From assembly GCA_963817785.1 (NCBI GenBank), contig CAWFPL010000002.1, positions 62,001-126,000 of the forward strand: a stretch of 64,000 bases of DNA, written 5' to 3'. Position 1 is the first letter of the stretch. The number at the start of each line of letters is the position of its first letter. The notes below the pieces were generated by a model. The model worked only from the letters and a program-made list of their open reading frames with translations, was not told where the DNA came from and searched no databases. Made by a program: the position numbers and the translations under genes. Shown here in pieces: positions 1 through 8,542 of this stretch. The stretch comes from JAKALD01 sp963817785 (lineage in GTDB: Bacteria; Pseudomonadota; Gammaproteobacteria; Burkholderiales; SG8-39).

Positions 1-1143
1 CTGATCGAGCAGCGATTCGAACGCATGGCGCACGTCGACCGATCCGTGGCCGCGCATCGGGCCGCAGGGCGGCGTGTTGGCGTAGACGCGGGAGCCCCGG
101 TACTTCACGGCGCTCAAGCGATAGAGCGCGTGGATCAGCGCCCCGGCGTACAGGATCGTGACGACGCCATAGCCGGCATACGCCCCGCCGCGCTGCACCA
201 CTTCGGCGTCCACCGCCGTGATCTCGCCGCCGCGCTTCATGCCGATGCGCAACCGGACGTCCGTTTCCGGCCGGCCGTGATGCATGATGAAGGTCTCTTC
301 GCGCGAGAGCTCGATCTTCACCGCACCGCCCGCGGCACGGGCGAGCAGCGCGGCGATGATCTCGAAGTTCAGCGTCTCGGTACGGTGGCCGAAGCCGCCG
401 CCGACGAACGGCTTCACCACGCGAATCGCGGCCGCATCCATCTTCAGGCACTGCGCCAGCGTCAGGTGCACGTAGTAGGGGACCTGAGTCACCGAGTGCA
501 GCGTCAGCCGCTCGCGCTCCGGGTCCCACTCGGCGAGCGCACTGTCGGGCTCCATCTGGGCGTGAGTGACCTCGGCGTAGTGGTAGCTGTGCTCGCGCAC
601 CAGGTCGGCTGCGGCGAATCCCGCATCGAGGTCGCCGAAGCTGTGCTCGACCTCGCGCTCGACGTTGCCCGGCTTTTTGTCGTGCAGCAGCACCGCGCCT
701 TCGGCGCGCGCCTCGGACGCCGTGAAGTACGCGGGCAGCGGGCGATACTCGACCTCGATCAGCTCGAGCGCGGCGCGCGCGGTGCGCTCGTCCTCGGCCG
801 CGACCGCGGCGATCGGCTCGCCGCAGTAGCGCGCGCGGTCGCGCGCGATCGGATATTCGTTGTGTGCGATCGGCAGGATGCCGTAGGCAACATCGCAATC
901 CGCCCCGCTGATCACCGCGTGCACGCCGGGCAACGCGCGCGCCCGGCTGGTGTCCACGCGCAGGATCTCGGCGTGCGCGTGCGGGCTGCGCAGGATCAGG
1001 CCCACCAGCGCCTGCTCGGCGGGCAGGTCGGCGGTGTAGCGCGCCCGCCCGGTCACTTTCTCGACGCCGTCGATGAGCGGCGTCCGGCGTCCGGCGGTGT
1101 TGCCGGCGTGCGCCGCGACGGCCCCGGAAGCGGTTTGCGTCAC
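1..1143 (-). CDS. hcrA: 4-hydroxybenzoyl-CoA reductase alpha (molybdopterin) subunit-like, partial
   Basis: Molybdopterin-binding large subunit of the xanthine oxidase family; the gene continues past the left edge, so about 381 N-terminal residues are visible. The translation opens with TPLIDGVEKVTGRARYTAD and contains SPHAHAEI, CGEPIAAVAAEDE, VTQVPYYVHL, KPFVGGGFGHR and NTPPCGPMRGHG. These match 4-hydroxybenzoyl-CoA reductase alpha more closely than CO dehydrogenase, as far as I recall the families. The family removes the para-hydroxyl of 4-hydroxybenzoyl-CoA using a Mo cofactor and a low-potential donor. The chosen GTG start lies 8 bases after the hcrC stop, behind an AGGGGG ribosome site. 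Family and subunit are seen; the exact substrate is inferred. Confidence 0.82.
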   Translation of the reverse strand, partial: MTQTASGAVAAHAGNTAGRRTPLIDGVEKVTGRARYTADLPAEQALVGLILRSPHAHAEILRVDTSRARALPGVHAVISGADCDVAYGILPIAHNEYPIARDRARYCGEPIAAVAAEDERTARAALELIEVEYRPLPAYFTASEARAEGAVLLHDKKPGNVEREVEHSFGDLDAGFAAADLVREHSYHYAEVTHAQMEPDSALAEWDPERERLTLHSVTQVPYYVHLTLAQCLKMDAAAIRVVKPFVGGGFGHRTETLNFEIIAALLARAAGGAVKIELSREETFIMHHGRPETDVRLRIGMKRGGEITAVDAEVVQRGGAYAGYGVVTILYAGALIHALYRLSAVKYRGSRVYANTPPCGPMRGHGSVDVRHAFESLLDQ

Positions 1144-1153
1144 GTCGTGCCCC

Positions 1154-1615
1154 CTATGCCCCGGCCGCCGCCTGGACCGACTCGATGATTTTCACGTACC
1201 CGGTGCAGCGGCACAGGTTGCCGGACAGCGCCTCGCGGATCTCGGCTTCGCTCGGATCGGGGTTGCGCCGCAGGAGCGCCTCCGCGGCCATGATCATTCC
1301 GGGCGTGCAGTAGCCGCATTGCGTGCCGAGCTTTTCGTGAAACGCCTGCTGCAGCCGGCTCAAGCGGCCGCTCTGGGCGAGCGATTCGATCGTTTCGACG
1401 TGGCGGCCCTCGCAGCCGACGGCCAGCGTCAGGCAGGCGAGCCGCGGCTCGCCGTCGAGCAGTACGGTGCACGCGCCGCACTCGCCGCCGTCACAGCCGT
1501 GCTTGGTGCCGGTGAGACCGAGCTGCTCGCGCAGGTAGTCGATCAGCAGCACGTTGTCGGCCACGGCGTCCTCGCGCGGGCGGCCGTTGACGGTCAGGCA
1601 GACGAGCCGTTTCAT
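1154..1615 (-). CDS. hcrC: 4-hydroxybenzoyl-CoA reductase gamma (2x[2Fe-2S]) subunit-like
   Basis: 153-residue iron-sulfur subunit of a xanthine-oxidase-family dehydrogenase. Two cluster regions are visible: the plant-type set CDGGECGACTVLLDGEPRLAC (first cysteine near residue 41) and the C-terminal CGYCTPGM...GNLCRCTGY set. The segment AFHEKLGTQCGYCTPGMIM and the end CTGYVKIIES strongly resemble HcrC of Thauera. It relays electrons between the Mo subunit encoded just downstream (hcrA) and the flavin subunit. The hcrB-type flavin subunit is not visible here and may lie beyond the left edge. A GGAG lies 12 bases before the ATG. Confidence 0.85.
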   Translation of the reverse strand: MKRLVCLTVNGRPREDAVADNVLLIDYLREQLGLTGTKHGCDGGECGACTVLLDGEPRLACLTLAVGCEGRHVETIESLAQSGRLSRLQQAFHEKLGTQCGYCTPGMIMAAEALLRRNPDPSEAEIREALSGNLCRCTGYVKIIESVQAAAGA

Positions 1616-1680
1616 GATGTCGTTGCTCCGGTCGGAAAGCGCAGGCTAGCGGACGCGCGCGTGTCAGGATTCGACATAGA

Positions 1681-3366
1681 TCAAGCTTTGCGCTCGCCGC
1701 CGGCGCCCCGCGGCTGCGCCGCGCAGAGCTGGCGCAGCTTGAAGCGCTGCAGCTTGCCGGTCTCGGTGCGCGGCAGCGCCTCGACGAATTCGACGGCGCG
1801 CGGGTACTTGTAGGGAGCGATCGCGCCCTTGACGAAGTCCTGCAGCGCGCGCACGAACTCGGCCCCGCCGGCCTGTCCGGGCTTGAGCGCGACGAACGCC
1901 TTGACGATCTGACCGCGCTCGGCGTCGCCGCAGCCGACCACGCCGCAGTCGGCCACCGCGGGGTGCGACAGCAGCGCCGCCTCGACCTCGGCGGGTGCGA
2001 TGTTGTAGCCGGCCGAGACGATCATGTCGTCGGTGCGCCCCTGATAGTAGAAGTAGCCCTCCGCGTCCATCAGGTAGGCGTCGCCGGTGAAGTTCCAGCC
2101 ACGCTGCACGTAGTCGCGCTGGCGCTCGTCGGCGAGGTAGCGGCAGCCGGTCGGGCCTTTGACGGCGAGCCGGCCTACGGTGCCCGGCGCAACGGCCCGG
2201 CCCTCCGCATCGAGCACGGTCGCGCGGTAGCCGGGAATCGGCTTGCCGGTGGCCCCCGGGCGGATCTCGTCGCCCGCCGCGGCGATGAACATGTAGAGCA
2301 TCTCGGAGGCGCCAATGCCGTCGATGAGCTTCACTCCGGTCGCGTCTTCCCAGGCATCGCGTGTCGGCACGGGCAGCGCCTCGCCCGCCGAGACGCAGGC
2401 GCGCAGGCTCGACAGGTCGTAGCGCCGCGCCAGAGCGCTCATCGCGCGGTATGTGGTCGGCCCCGTGTACAGCACGCTCGCGCGGTAGCGGGCGATCGCC
2501 TCGAGCAGCGTTTCGGGCGTGTACTGCTCGATCAGCACTGTGGTCGCCCGGTGATACAGCGGAAAGTGCAGCAGGCCGCCCAGCCCGTAGGTGAAGGCGA
2601 GCGATGCCGTGCCGAGGACCACGTCGTCGCTCGACTGGCGCAGGATGTGTTGGGGGAAGCCCAGGCAGGTCGCCACCACGTCGCGATGGAAGTGCATGGT
2701 TCCCTTCGGCACCCCGGTGGTACCCGAGGTGAAGGTGATCAGCGCGACGTCGTCGGCCGCGGTGTCCACGCTTTCGAAATCGGGCGGCTTGCCGGCGGCG
2801 ATCCGCTCGAGCGCGTCGCGCCCGTCGGCGTTGAAGTAGCGCAGGTACTGCAGGCTCGGGCAGCGCGCGCGTGCTGCCTCCAGCTCCGTGGCGAGTCCGG
2901 CGTCGCACAGTGCGTGGGAGATACATGCCTTGCGCACGATCTGCGTCAGCTCCGCGGCACGCAGGAGCGGCATGGTCGGCACCGGGATCGCTCCCGCCTT
3001 GAGGGCAGCGAACCAGCAGGCGGCCAGCATCGGGTTGTTGGGCGCGCGCAGGAGCACCCGATTGCCCGGGACCAGATGCATGTCCTCGGTCAGTACGCGG
3101 GCGATCCGGTTCGCGCTTTGCTGCAGGTCGCGATAGCTCCAGCCCCCATCGGGTCCCGCGATCGCGCGGTGGCCCGCATTGTCGCCGAGCGCGTTGCGAT
3201 CGAGGATCTCAACCGCGCAGTTCAGCCGCTCTGGGAACTGCAGCTCGGGCAGGTCGAAGACCAGCTCGGGCCATTGGCTGCGCGGCGGCAGGTGGTCGCG
3301 CGCAAAGCTGTCCGCGTGGGCCGAGCCGCCCGCCTGCCGCGGTCGATCGTCCATCAGTGCATTCAT
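1681..3366 (-). CDS. 2-aminobenzoate/benzoate-type aryl-CoA ligase
   Basis: 561-residue AMP-forming acyl-CoA synthetase. The P-loop-like motif TFTSGTTGVPKG is near residue 195, the adenylate-binding IGASEMLY lies further on, and TGDAYLMDAEGYFYYQGRTD and the C-terminal catalytic lysine in ETGKLQRFKLR are all present. The N-terminus (ARDHLPPRSQWPELVFDLPEL) is typical of the 2-aminobenzoate-CoA ligase branch. It activates an aromatic acid to its CoA thioester with ATP. The ATG overlaps the stop of the upstream acyl-CoA dehydrogenase gene (ATGA), so the two are translationally coupled. Substrate among anthranilate, benzoate and hydroxybenzoates cannot be settled from sequence. Confidence 0.85.
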   Translation of the reverse strand: MNALMDDRPRQAGGSAHADSFARDHLPPRSQWPELVFDLPELQFPERLNCAVEILDRNALGDNAGHRAIAGPDGGWSYRDLQQSANRIARVLTEDMHLVPGNRVLLRAPNNPMLAACWFAALKAGAIPVPTMPLLRAAELTQIVRKACISHALCDAGLATELEAARARCPSLQYLRYFNADGRDALERIAAGKPPDFESVDTAADDVALITFTSGTTGVPKGTMHFHRDVVATCLGFPQHILRQSSDDVVLGTASLAFTYGLGGLLHFPLYHRATTVLIEQYTPETLLEAIARYRASVLYTGPTTYRAMSALARRYDLSSLRACVSAGEALPVPTRDAWEDATGVKLIDGIGASEMLYMFIAAAGDEIRPGATGKPIPGYRATVLDAEGRAVAPGTVGRLAVKGPTGCRYLADERQRDYVQRGWNFTGDAYLMDAEGYFYYQGRTDDMIVSAGYNIAPAEVEAALLSHPAVADCGVVGCGDAERGQIVKAFVALKPGQAGGAEFVRALQDFVKGAIAPYKYPRAVEFVEALPRTETGKLQRFKLRQLCAAQPRGAGGERKA

Positions 3367-4598
3367 GCGCCGCTTTTCGCGCCTTTGAGCAGCTCGCGCG
3401 CAATGATGAGCTTCTGCACCTCGCTCGCGCCCTCGTAAATGCGCAGCGCGCGCACCTCGCGATACAGCCGCTCGACCGGATGGCCGCTGACCACGCCCAG
3501 CCCGCCACAGAGCTGCACCGCCGCGTCGACCACCTGCTGCGCCGACTCGGTCGCCTGCAGCTTGGCCATCGCGGCCTCGCGCGTCACGCGCTGCCCGGCG
3601 ACGTCCCGGGTCCAGGCGGCGCGGTAGGTGAGCAGCGCCGCGGCGTCGACCGCGGTGGCCATTTCGGCGAGGCGCGCCTGGGTCATCTGGAAATCGGCCA
3701 AGGTCTGACCGAACATTCGGCGCTGCACGACGCGCGCCAGCGCTTCGCTCAAGGCGCGGCGCGCGAAGCCGAGCGCGGCCGCCGCCACGCTGGTGCGAAA
3801 CACGTCCAGATTGCGCATCGCCAGCTTGAAGCCGCCGCCCGGCTCGCCGAGCAGGTTCTCGGCCGGCACCGAGCAGCCGCTGAAACGCAGGGTGGCCATG
3901 GGATGCGGGGCGATGATGTTGATGCGCTCGCCCGCCGACAGACCCGGGGCATCGGCGTCCACCACGAAGGCGGAAATGCCCTTGGTGCCCGCGGCCGGCC
4001 CCTCTCCGGAAGTGCGCGCGAACACGACGTAGAAATCGGCCAGCCCGCCGTTCGAGATCCAGGTCTTGACCCCGTCGATGACCCAGCGGCCGCCTTCGCG
4101 CCGCGCGGTGGTCGCGAGCGCCGCGACATCCGAGCCGGCCTCGGGCTCCGACAGCGCGAACGCTGCGATGGCGCGCCCTTCGGCCACCTGCGGCAGGTAC
4201 TTGCGCTTGAGCGCCTCGCTGCCGGCGAGCGCGATCGAGCCGCTGCCCAGGCCCTGCATCACGAAGGCGAAGTCCGCCAGCCCGGCGTGGAAGGCGAATA
4301 CCTCGCGCAGCACGCAGATCGAGCGCAGGTCGAGCTCGTCGGTGCCGCCCGCGCCCGGACGGTCGTCGCCCGCGAACGCCGCGGGAACGGCGTAGCGCAA
4401 CCAGCCCGCTTCGCCCATCTCGCGCACCAGCCGCCGGCAGATGGCGTCGGCATCGGCGCCGTGCGTCCACTCCCCGAGCGCGGTGCCGGCCCACGCCTCG
4501 GCCGCGCGCGCGAGCGCGCGGTGGGACTCTGCGACGAACGGCCAGCCGAGGTGCGCGAAACGCGCCTCGCCGGTGTCCGTGACGCCTTGCGGCTTCAT
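3363..4598 (-). CDS. Acyl-CoA dehydrogenase
   Basis: 411-residue FAD-dependent acyl-CoA dehydrogenase. Visible signatures are FALSEPEAGSD (FAD/substrate binding), VIDGVKTWISNG, the C-terminal QLCGGLGVVSGHPVERLYRE helix and the probable catalytic base Glu388 in RIYEGASEVQ. It would put a double bond alpha-beta to a CoA thioester, passing electrons to ETF. It is the first gene of a minus-strand unit with the CoA ligase and hcrCA. That suggests a dearomatised, alicyclic or side-chain acyl-CoA intermediate, which is inference. The upstream gap (4599-4739) carries two dyad repeats likely to be operators. Confidence 0.88.
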   Translation of the reverse strand: MKPQGVTDTGEARFAHLGWPFVAESHRALARAAEAWAGTALGEWTHGADADAICRRLVREMGEAGWLRYAVPAAFAGDDRPGAGGTDELDLRSICVLREVFAFHAGLADFAFVMQGLGSGSIALAGSEALKRKYLPQVAEGRAIAAFALSEPEAGSDVAALATTARREGGRWVIDGVKTWISNGGLADFYVVFARTSGEGPAAGTKGISAFVVDADAPGLSAGERINIIAPHPMATLRFSGCSVPAENLLGEPGGGFKLAMRNLDVFRTSVAAAALGFARRALSEALARVVQRRMFGQTLADFQMTQARLAEMATAVDAAALLTYRAAWTRDVAGQRVTREAAMAKLQATESAQQVVDAAVQLCGGLGVVSGHPVERLYREVRALRIYEGASEVQKLIIARELLKGAKSGA

Positions 4599-4660
4599 GG
4601 CCTCGCTCCAGGGCGGCCCGCGGCGGGCCGCTTCGCTATGGGGTGCCCCGCACCCCGGAT

Positions 4661-4695
4661 TGAACCACGGTTCAGGATGAATGATGGTTCATTCA
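4661..4695 (-). promoter_or_regulatory. Paired dyad operators upstream of the acyl-CoA dehydrogenase unit
   Basis: Two inverted repeats sit 19 bp apart centre to centre in the gap before the dehydrogenase gene. The first is TGAACC-AC-GGTTCA at 4661-4674. The second is TGAATGA-TGGT-TCATTCA at 4678-4695. The half-site GGTTCA occurs in both. Such paired symmetric sites are typical binding sites for a dimeric repressor (TetR, GntR or MarR class). The regulator is not identifiable: the dyad at the MarR gene at 12.7 kb (GTTTGG-CCAAAC) is different. Confidence 0.6.
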
Positions 4696-4739
4696 TCGCC
4701 CCGCGTCAAGCCCCCCGGCGAGGCCGTGCCGGGGCCGGT

Positions 4740-5588
4740 CTAGGCCCGGGCGCGCACGCAGAGCACGGCGTTGCCGCTGCCCGAGGACTGCGCGTATTCG
4801 CCGTGCATCGAGGTCTCGAAGCGCGCGCCGTCCGCGGCGAGCGCGTCCAGGCAGCCGAGCATCACCGCGAGCACGCGCCCGCCCATTTCGGCGACGGCCT
4901 CGCGGCTGTACGCCGGCATCCACTCGATGAGCTCCTGCACCTCGCCCTTGCGCAGCAACTCCATGAAGCGCCGGTCGAGGGCCACGCGCTCGGGGGTGGG
5001 CATGTGATGGCGGCCGCGCACCAGCGCGTGGCTCAGCGCGGTGCTGGCGAGCAGCGCCACCCGGCGACCGAGCCGCTTGGCGACTGCGTGGATCGCCGCT
5101 CCGGCACGCATGCTCTCCGCGAGGTTCGCCATCAGCACCGTCGGCACGCCGACGACGGGCACTTCGGCGTGCGGGTCGAGATGCGACATCGGTACGTAGG
5201 TACCGTAATCCCAGCTGTAGTGCGGCGTTTCGTTGCGCACCGCGGGGATCCCCAGGCGTTGCCATTCCTCGACCAGGGCCCCGGCGAACTCGGGATCCCC
5301 TCGGTAGCGGTAGGGGGTTCCGGGCACCAGATCGGGCGCCTCGTCGGCGACGCAGACGCCTTGGTGCACCGCCTGGCAGGTCGCGAACCAGTTGAAGGTC
5401 GAAACCCAGTGGGTCGACGCGACGACCCACAGGTCGGGCTTATCGGCGCGCAAGGCCTCGCCGAGCGCTCGCTCGCCCTCGACCAGCGTGCGCTGGAACT
5501 CGGGGGTGATCTCCGCGCGCGACAGGGTGGGAACATGCGCAACCACCGCAGCGGCCATCACTCCGGGTTGCGTCGCGTCATTCGGCAT
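4740..5588 (-). CDS. LigB-type extradiol aromatic ring-opening dioxygenase
   Basis: 282-residue class III (LigB/DODA-type) extradiol dioxygenase. Histidine-containing segments expected for the Fe(II) site are seen: VAHVPTLSR near the N-terminus, ASTHWVS, ETPHYSWDYGTYVPMSHLDP in the middle and ALSHALVRGRHHMPTPER towards the C-terminus. The family cleaves catechols, hydroquinones or their derivatives next to a hydroxyl. The chosen ATG is preceded by GAGGC at good spacing and overlaps the end of the isomerase gene by 11 bases. It is the last gene of the 4.7-12.6 kb unit. The substrate is unknown; it could act on a CoA-bound or free dihydroxylated ring. Confidence 0.8.
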   Translation of the reverse strand: MPNDATQPGVMAAAVVAHVPTLSRAEITPEFQRTLVEGERALGEALRADKPDLWVVASTHWVSTFNWFATCQAVHQGVCVADEAPDLVPGTPYRYRGDPEFAGALVEEWQRLGIPAVRNETPHYSWDYGTYVPMSHLDPHAEVPVVGVPTVLMANLAESMRAGAAIHAVAKRLGRRVALLASTALSHALVRGRHHMPTPERVALDRRFMELLRKGEVQELIEWMPAYSREAVAEMGGRVLAVMLGCLDALAADGARFETSMHGEYAQSSGSGNAVLCVRARA

Positions 5589-6216
5589 CGGGCTGCCTCG
5601 AGGGTTGGGCGCGCTGGAAGGCGTCCAGCTGCATGCATGCATCGAACACGCGCATCGCCGTCGGAGCGTGCGAGGTGTCGCAGTCGAAGCGCTTGGCGTT
5701 GAAGATCTGCGGCACCAGGCAGCAGTCGGCCATGGTCGGCGCATCGCCGTGGCAGAAGCGCGAAGTCCCCGGGATCGACGTCAGCTGCGCCTCGAGCTTC
5801 GCCAGGCCGTCGTGGATCCAGTGGTGGTACCACTTGTTCTTGTCTTCCTCGGAGTGCCCCATCTGCTTCACGAGGTACTGCAGGACACGGAGGTTGTTGA
5901 GCGGGTGGATCTCGCAGGCCACGAGCAGCGCGAGCGAGCGCACGCGCGCGCGGCCCGGTGCATCCTTGGGCAGCAGCGGCGGCTTCGGGTGCGTCTCCTC
6001 GAGATACTCGATGATCGCCAGCGACTGGGTGAGCAGGCTGCCGTCGTCCAGCAGCGCGGGCACCAGCGCCTGCGGGTTGAGCGCCGTATACTCGGGCTCG
6101 CGGTGCTCGCCCTTGGGCAGGTGCACGAACGCGGCCTCGTAAGCGAGCCCCTTGAGGTTGAGGGCGATGCGCACGCGGAACGCCGCCGAGCTGCGGAAGT
6201 AGGTGTAGAGCTTCAT
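5578..6216 (-). CDS. Maleylpyruvate/maleylacetoacetate isomerase (zeta-class GST)
   Basis: 212-residue glutathione-S-transferase zeta family protein. The N-terminal thioredoxin fold starts MKLYTYFRSSAAFRVRIAL, with the glutathione-site SS(A/C) motif and the ALVPALLDDG, LTQSLAIIEYLEE segments. The all-alpha C-terminal half includes HPLNNLRVLQYL and ADCCLVPQIFNAKRF. It isomerises maleyl to fumaryl intermediates (maleylpyruvate in the gentisate route, maleylacetoacetate in the homogentisate route). The adjacent FAA-hydrolase gene fits the next step. An in-frame ATG two codons upstream (6222) is an alternative start. Confidence 0.88.
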   Translation of the reverse strand: MKLYTYFRSSAAFRVRIALNLKGLAYEAAFVHLPKGEHREPEYTALNPQALVPALLDDGSLLTQSLAIIEYLEETHPKPPLLPKDAPGRARVRSLALLVACEIHPLNNLRVLQYLVKQMGHSEEDKNKWYHHWIHDGLAKLEAQLTSIPGTSRFCHGDAPTMADCCLVPQIFNAKRFDCDTSHAPTAMRVFDACMQLDAFQRAQPSRQPDAE

Positions 6217-6236
6217 GCGCATCGTGCCCGCGCCGC

Positions 6237-6929
6237 TCACAGCGGCGCGACGATCCTCACCTTCAGCTCGCCGACGCCGTCGATGCCGGCCAGCAGCTCG
6301 TCGCCCGGCTTGACCGGACCGACCCCGGCCGGCGTGCCGGAGAAGATGATGTCGCCGGGCTCGAGCGTGTAGTACTCCGACAGGTACGCGATCTGCTCGG
6401 GCACCGACCAGATCATGTCCGCCAGATCCGCCCGCTGGCGCTCCTTGCCGTTCACCGTGAGCCAGAGGGCCCCCTTCGACGGATGCCCGATTTTGGCCGC
6501 CGGCGCGAGCGCGCTGCACGGTGCCGCCTCGTCGAAATCCTTGCCGAAGGCCCACGGCCGGCCGTGATCCTTGCCCCACTGCTGCAGGTCGCGGCGCGTC
6601 ATGTCGAGGCCGACTGCGTAGCCGAACACGTGCTCGGTCGCCTTCTTGGCGTCGATGCGCCGGCCGCCCTTGGCGAGCGCCACCACCATCTCGGTCTCGT
6701 AGTGGTAGTTGCTGGTCTTGAGGGGATAGTGCAGTTGGCCGCCGAGCGGTACCAGCGCATGCGCCGACTTGAGAAAGAAGAACGGTGCCTCGCGCCCGTC
6801 GCCTCCCATCTCCTTCTGGTGCTCCACGTAGTTGCGACCGACGCAGAAGACGCGCCGCACCGGAAAGGTGTCGGCCGAACCGGTGATCGGCAGGGCGGGT
6901 GGAGTCCAAAGCGGAATTGCGTAAGCCAT
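6237..6929 (-). CDS. Fumarylacetoacetate hydrolase family protein (fumarylpyruvate hydrolase-like)
   Basis: 230-residue FAH-fold protein. The sequence FCVGRNYVEHQKEMGG, the metal-site ETEMVVAL, the segment GYAVGLDMTRRDLQ and the C-terminal GDIIFSGTPAGVGPV are the conserved FAH features, and the length is that of short fumarylpyruvate hydrolases. It would hydrolyse a C-C bond in fumarylpyruvate (to fumarate and pyruvate) or a similar diketo acid with a divalent metal. The zeta-GST isomerase gene follows 20 bases downstream, giving the classical isomerase-hydrolase pair of the gentisate pathway. No gentisate 1,2-dioxygenase is visible in the window. Confidence 0.86.
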   Translation of the reverse strand: MAYAIPLWTPPALPITGSADTFPVRRVFCVGRNYVEHQKEMGGDGREAPFFFLKSAHALVPLGGQLHYPLKTSNYHYETEMVVALAKGGRRIDAKKATEHVFGYAVGLDMTRRDLQQWGKDHGRPWAFGKDFDEAAPCSALAPAAKIGHPSKGALWLTVNGKERQRADLADMIWSVPEQIAYLSEYYTLEPGDIIFSGTPAGVGPVKPGDELLAGIDGVGELKVRIVAPL

Positions 6930-6958
6930 GTTGTCCTCTCGGAGCGGAAAACGAAATT

Positions 6959-8494
6959 CTAGCCTTTGGCGCCGCGCTCGCGCTCCAGCATTTCACGCAG
7001 CCGGAAGCGCTGCACCTTGCCGGTGGCGGTGCGCGGCAGCCCTTCCACCGCGCGCACCCACTTCGGCTGCTTGTAGCGCGGCAGCCGCGCCGTGCAGGCG
7101 CGCTCGGCGGCGCTCACTGCCGCATCCGCATCGCCGCTCGAGGTGACGAACAGCGCCAGCCGCACGAAGCCGTCCGCGTCCTGGACCGGCACGCACGCCG
7201 CCTCCGCGATCTCGGGCTCGCCCAGCACCGCCTCCTCGAGCTCGCTGGGCTTGACCCACTGGCCGGCTACCTTGATGAGCTCGTCGGCGCGTCCCTGGTG
7301 CGCATAGTAGCCCTCGGCGTCGCGCACGAACACGTCCTTGGTGCAGAACCAGCCGTCGCGAAACTGCTCGCGCGTCTGCTCCTTGCGGTTGGCGTAGCCC
7401 AGCGCGAGCGCGGGATGGCGCAGCCACAGCACGCCCGGCTCGCCCGCCGCCGCCTCGTTGCCCTCGAGCGTGACCAGCCGCGCCTCGACGCCGCGCAGCG
7501 GCTTGCCGGTGTGCTTGCCGCCCGCGCTGCCGAGCGGGGTCACCATCGCGACGCAGAACGTCTCCGACATGCCGTAGATGGACAGAACCTCCCCGCCGAC
7601 GCTGCGGCGCCACTGCTCGGCCATCGATTCGGGCAGGCGCTCGCCGGCGGCGAAGAAGTAGCGTACCGGCCGGAACGGCGCCAGCGCCTGCTCTCCGAGC
7701 GCCAACAGACGGCGGTAATAGGACGGCACGCTGAAGAACGCCCTCGGCTGGTGGCGCGCGACCAGCCGGCACACGCGCTCGACGTCGGTCCAGTCCGGGT
7801 CGAGCACCGCCGTCGCGCCGACCGACAGCGGACCGAGCAGCCCGTTCTCCAGGCCGTAGGCAAAGAACAATCGCGAGGTCACCAGCGCCTTGTCGCCGGG
7901 CGCGAGCGCGATGACGTCGCGCAGCACCTGGCCGGCAGGCAGCACGTCCTTGTGAGTATGGATGATGCCCTTCGGTCTGCCGGTGGTCCCCGACGAGTAC
8001 AGCCAGAACGCCGCATCCTCCGCCGCCGCCGCGTAGCAGGGTGCGTCGGGCGCGGCGCGCGCCAGCGCCTCACGCCAGCCGGTAATGCCGTCCCGGGTCG
8101 CGCCGGCGATCGCGATGCGCTGCTCGCGGGCCAGCGCAGCGACGAATCCCGGCAGGGAGGCGGCGTAGGCGTCCTCGACGACCGCCAGGCGCGCGCCGCT
8201 GTCGGAGCGCACGAAGTGATAGTCGTCCTCGGTAAGCTGCGAGTTGAGCGCGATCGCCACAGCGCCGTGCCACACGCAGCCCAGCCAGGCTGCGGCGAGC
8301 TCCGGCGTGTCGCGCATCAGCAGCAGTACGCGGTCGCCGGGCGCGACGCCGAGCGTGGCGAGCGCGCTCGCCACGCGCCTGACCTGCGCCGCGAATTCGG
8401 CGTAGGTCAGCGCCCGGTCTTCGCACACCAGGGCGATGCGCTCGCCGTGGCGCGCCAGCGCGGCCGCGCCGAGGAGATGCTCTGCGGCGTTCAT
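6959..8494 (-). CDS. Benzoate/4-hydroxybenzoate-type CoA ligase
   Basis: 511-residue AMP-forming aryl-CoA ligase of the benzoate-CoA ligase family. ATP-binding WLYSSGTTGRPKG is near residue 165, IYGMSETF follows, and the C-terminal hinge and lysine motif are in DAEGYYAHQGRADELIKVAGQW and TATGKVQRFRLREML. The N-terminus (NAAEHLL) and FAYGLENGLLGPL match that family better than long-chain synthetases. It is a second, divergent ligase in the cluster (the other starts at 3366), so two acids or two steps may need CoA activation. It sits between the two FAH-family genes. Confidence 0.86.
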   Translation of the reverse strand: MNAAEHLLGAAALARHGERIALVCEDRALTYAEFAAQVRRVASALATLGVAPGDRVLLLMRDTPELAAAWLGCVWHGAVAIALNSQLTEDDYHFVRSDSGARLAVVEDAYAASLPGFVAALAREQRIAIAGATRDGITGWREALARAAPDAPCYAAAAEDAAFWLYSSGTTGRPKGIIHTHKDVLPAGQVLRDVIALAPGDKALVTSRLFFAYGLENGLLGPLSVGATAVLDPDWTDVERVCRLVARHQPRAFFSVPSYYRRLLALGEQALAPFRPVRYFFAAGERLPESMAEQWRRSVGGEVLSIYGMSETFCVAMVTPLGSAGGKHTGKPLRGVEARLVTLEGNEAAAGEPGVLWLRHPALALGYANRKEQTREQFRDGWFCTKDVFVRDAEGYYAHQGRADELIKVAGQWVKPSELEEAVLGEPEIAEAACVPVQDADGFVRLALFVTSSGDADAAVSAAERACTARLPRYKQPKWVRAVEGLPRTATGKVQRFRLREMLERERGAKG

Positions 8495-8542
8495 GTCACG
8501 ACCTTGATGGACCCGATGTGGATTGGCGGGTATGGTACCGCT

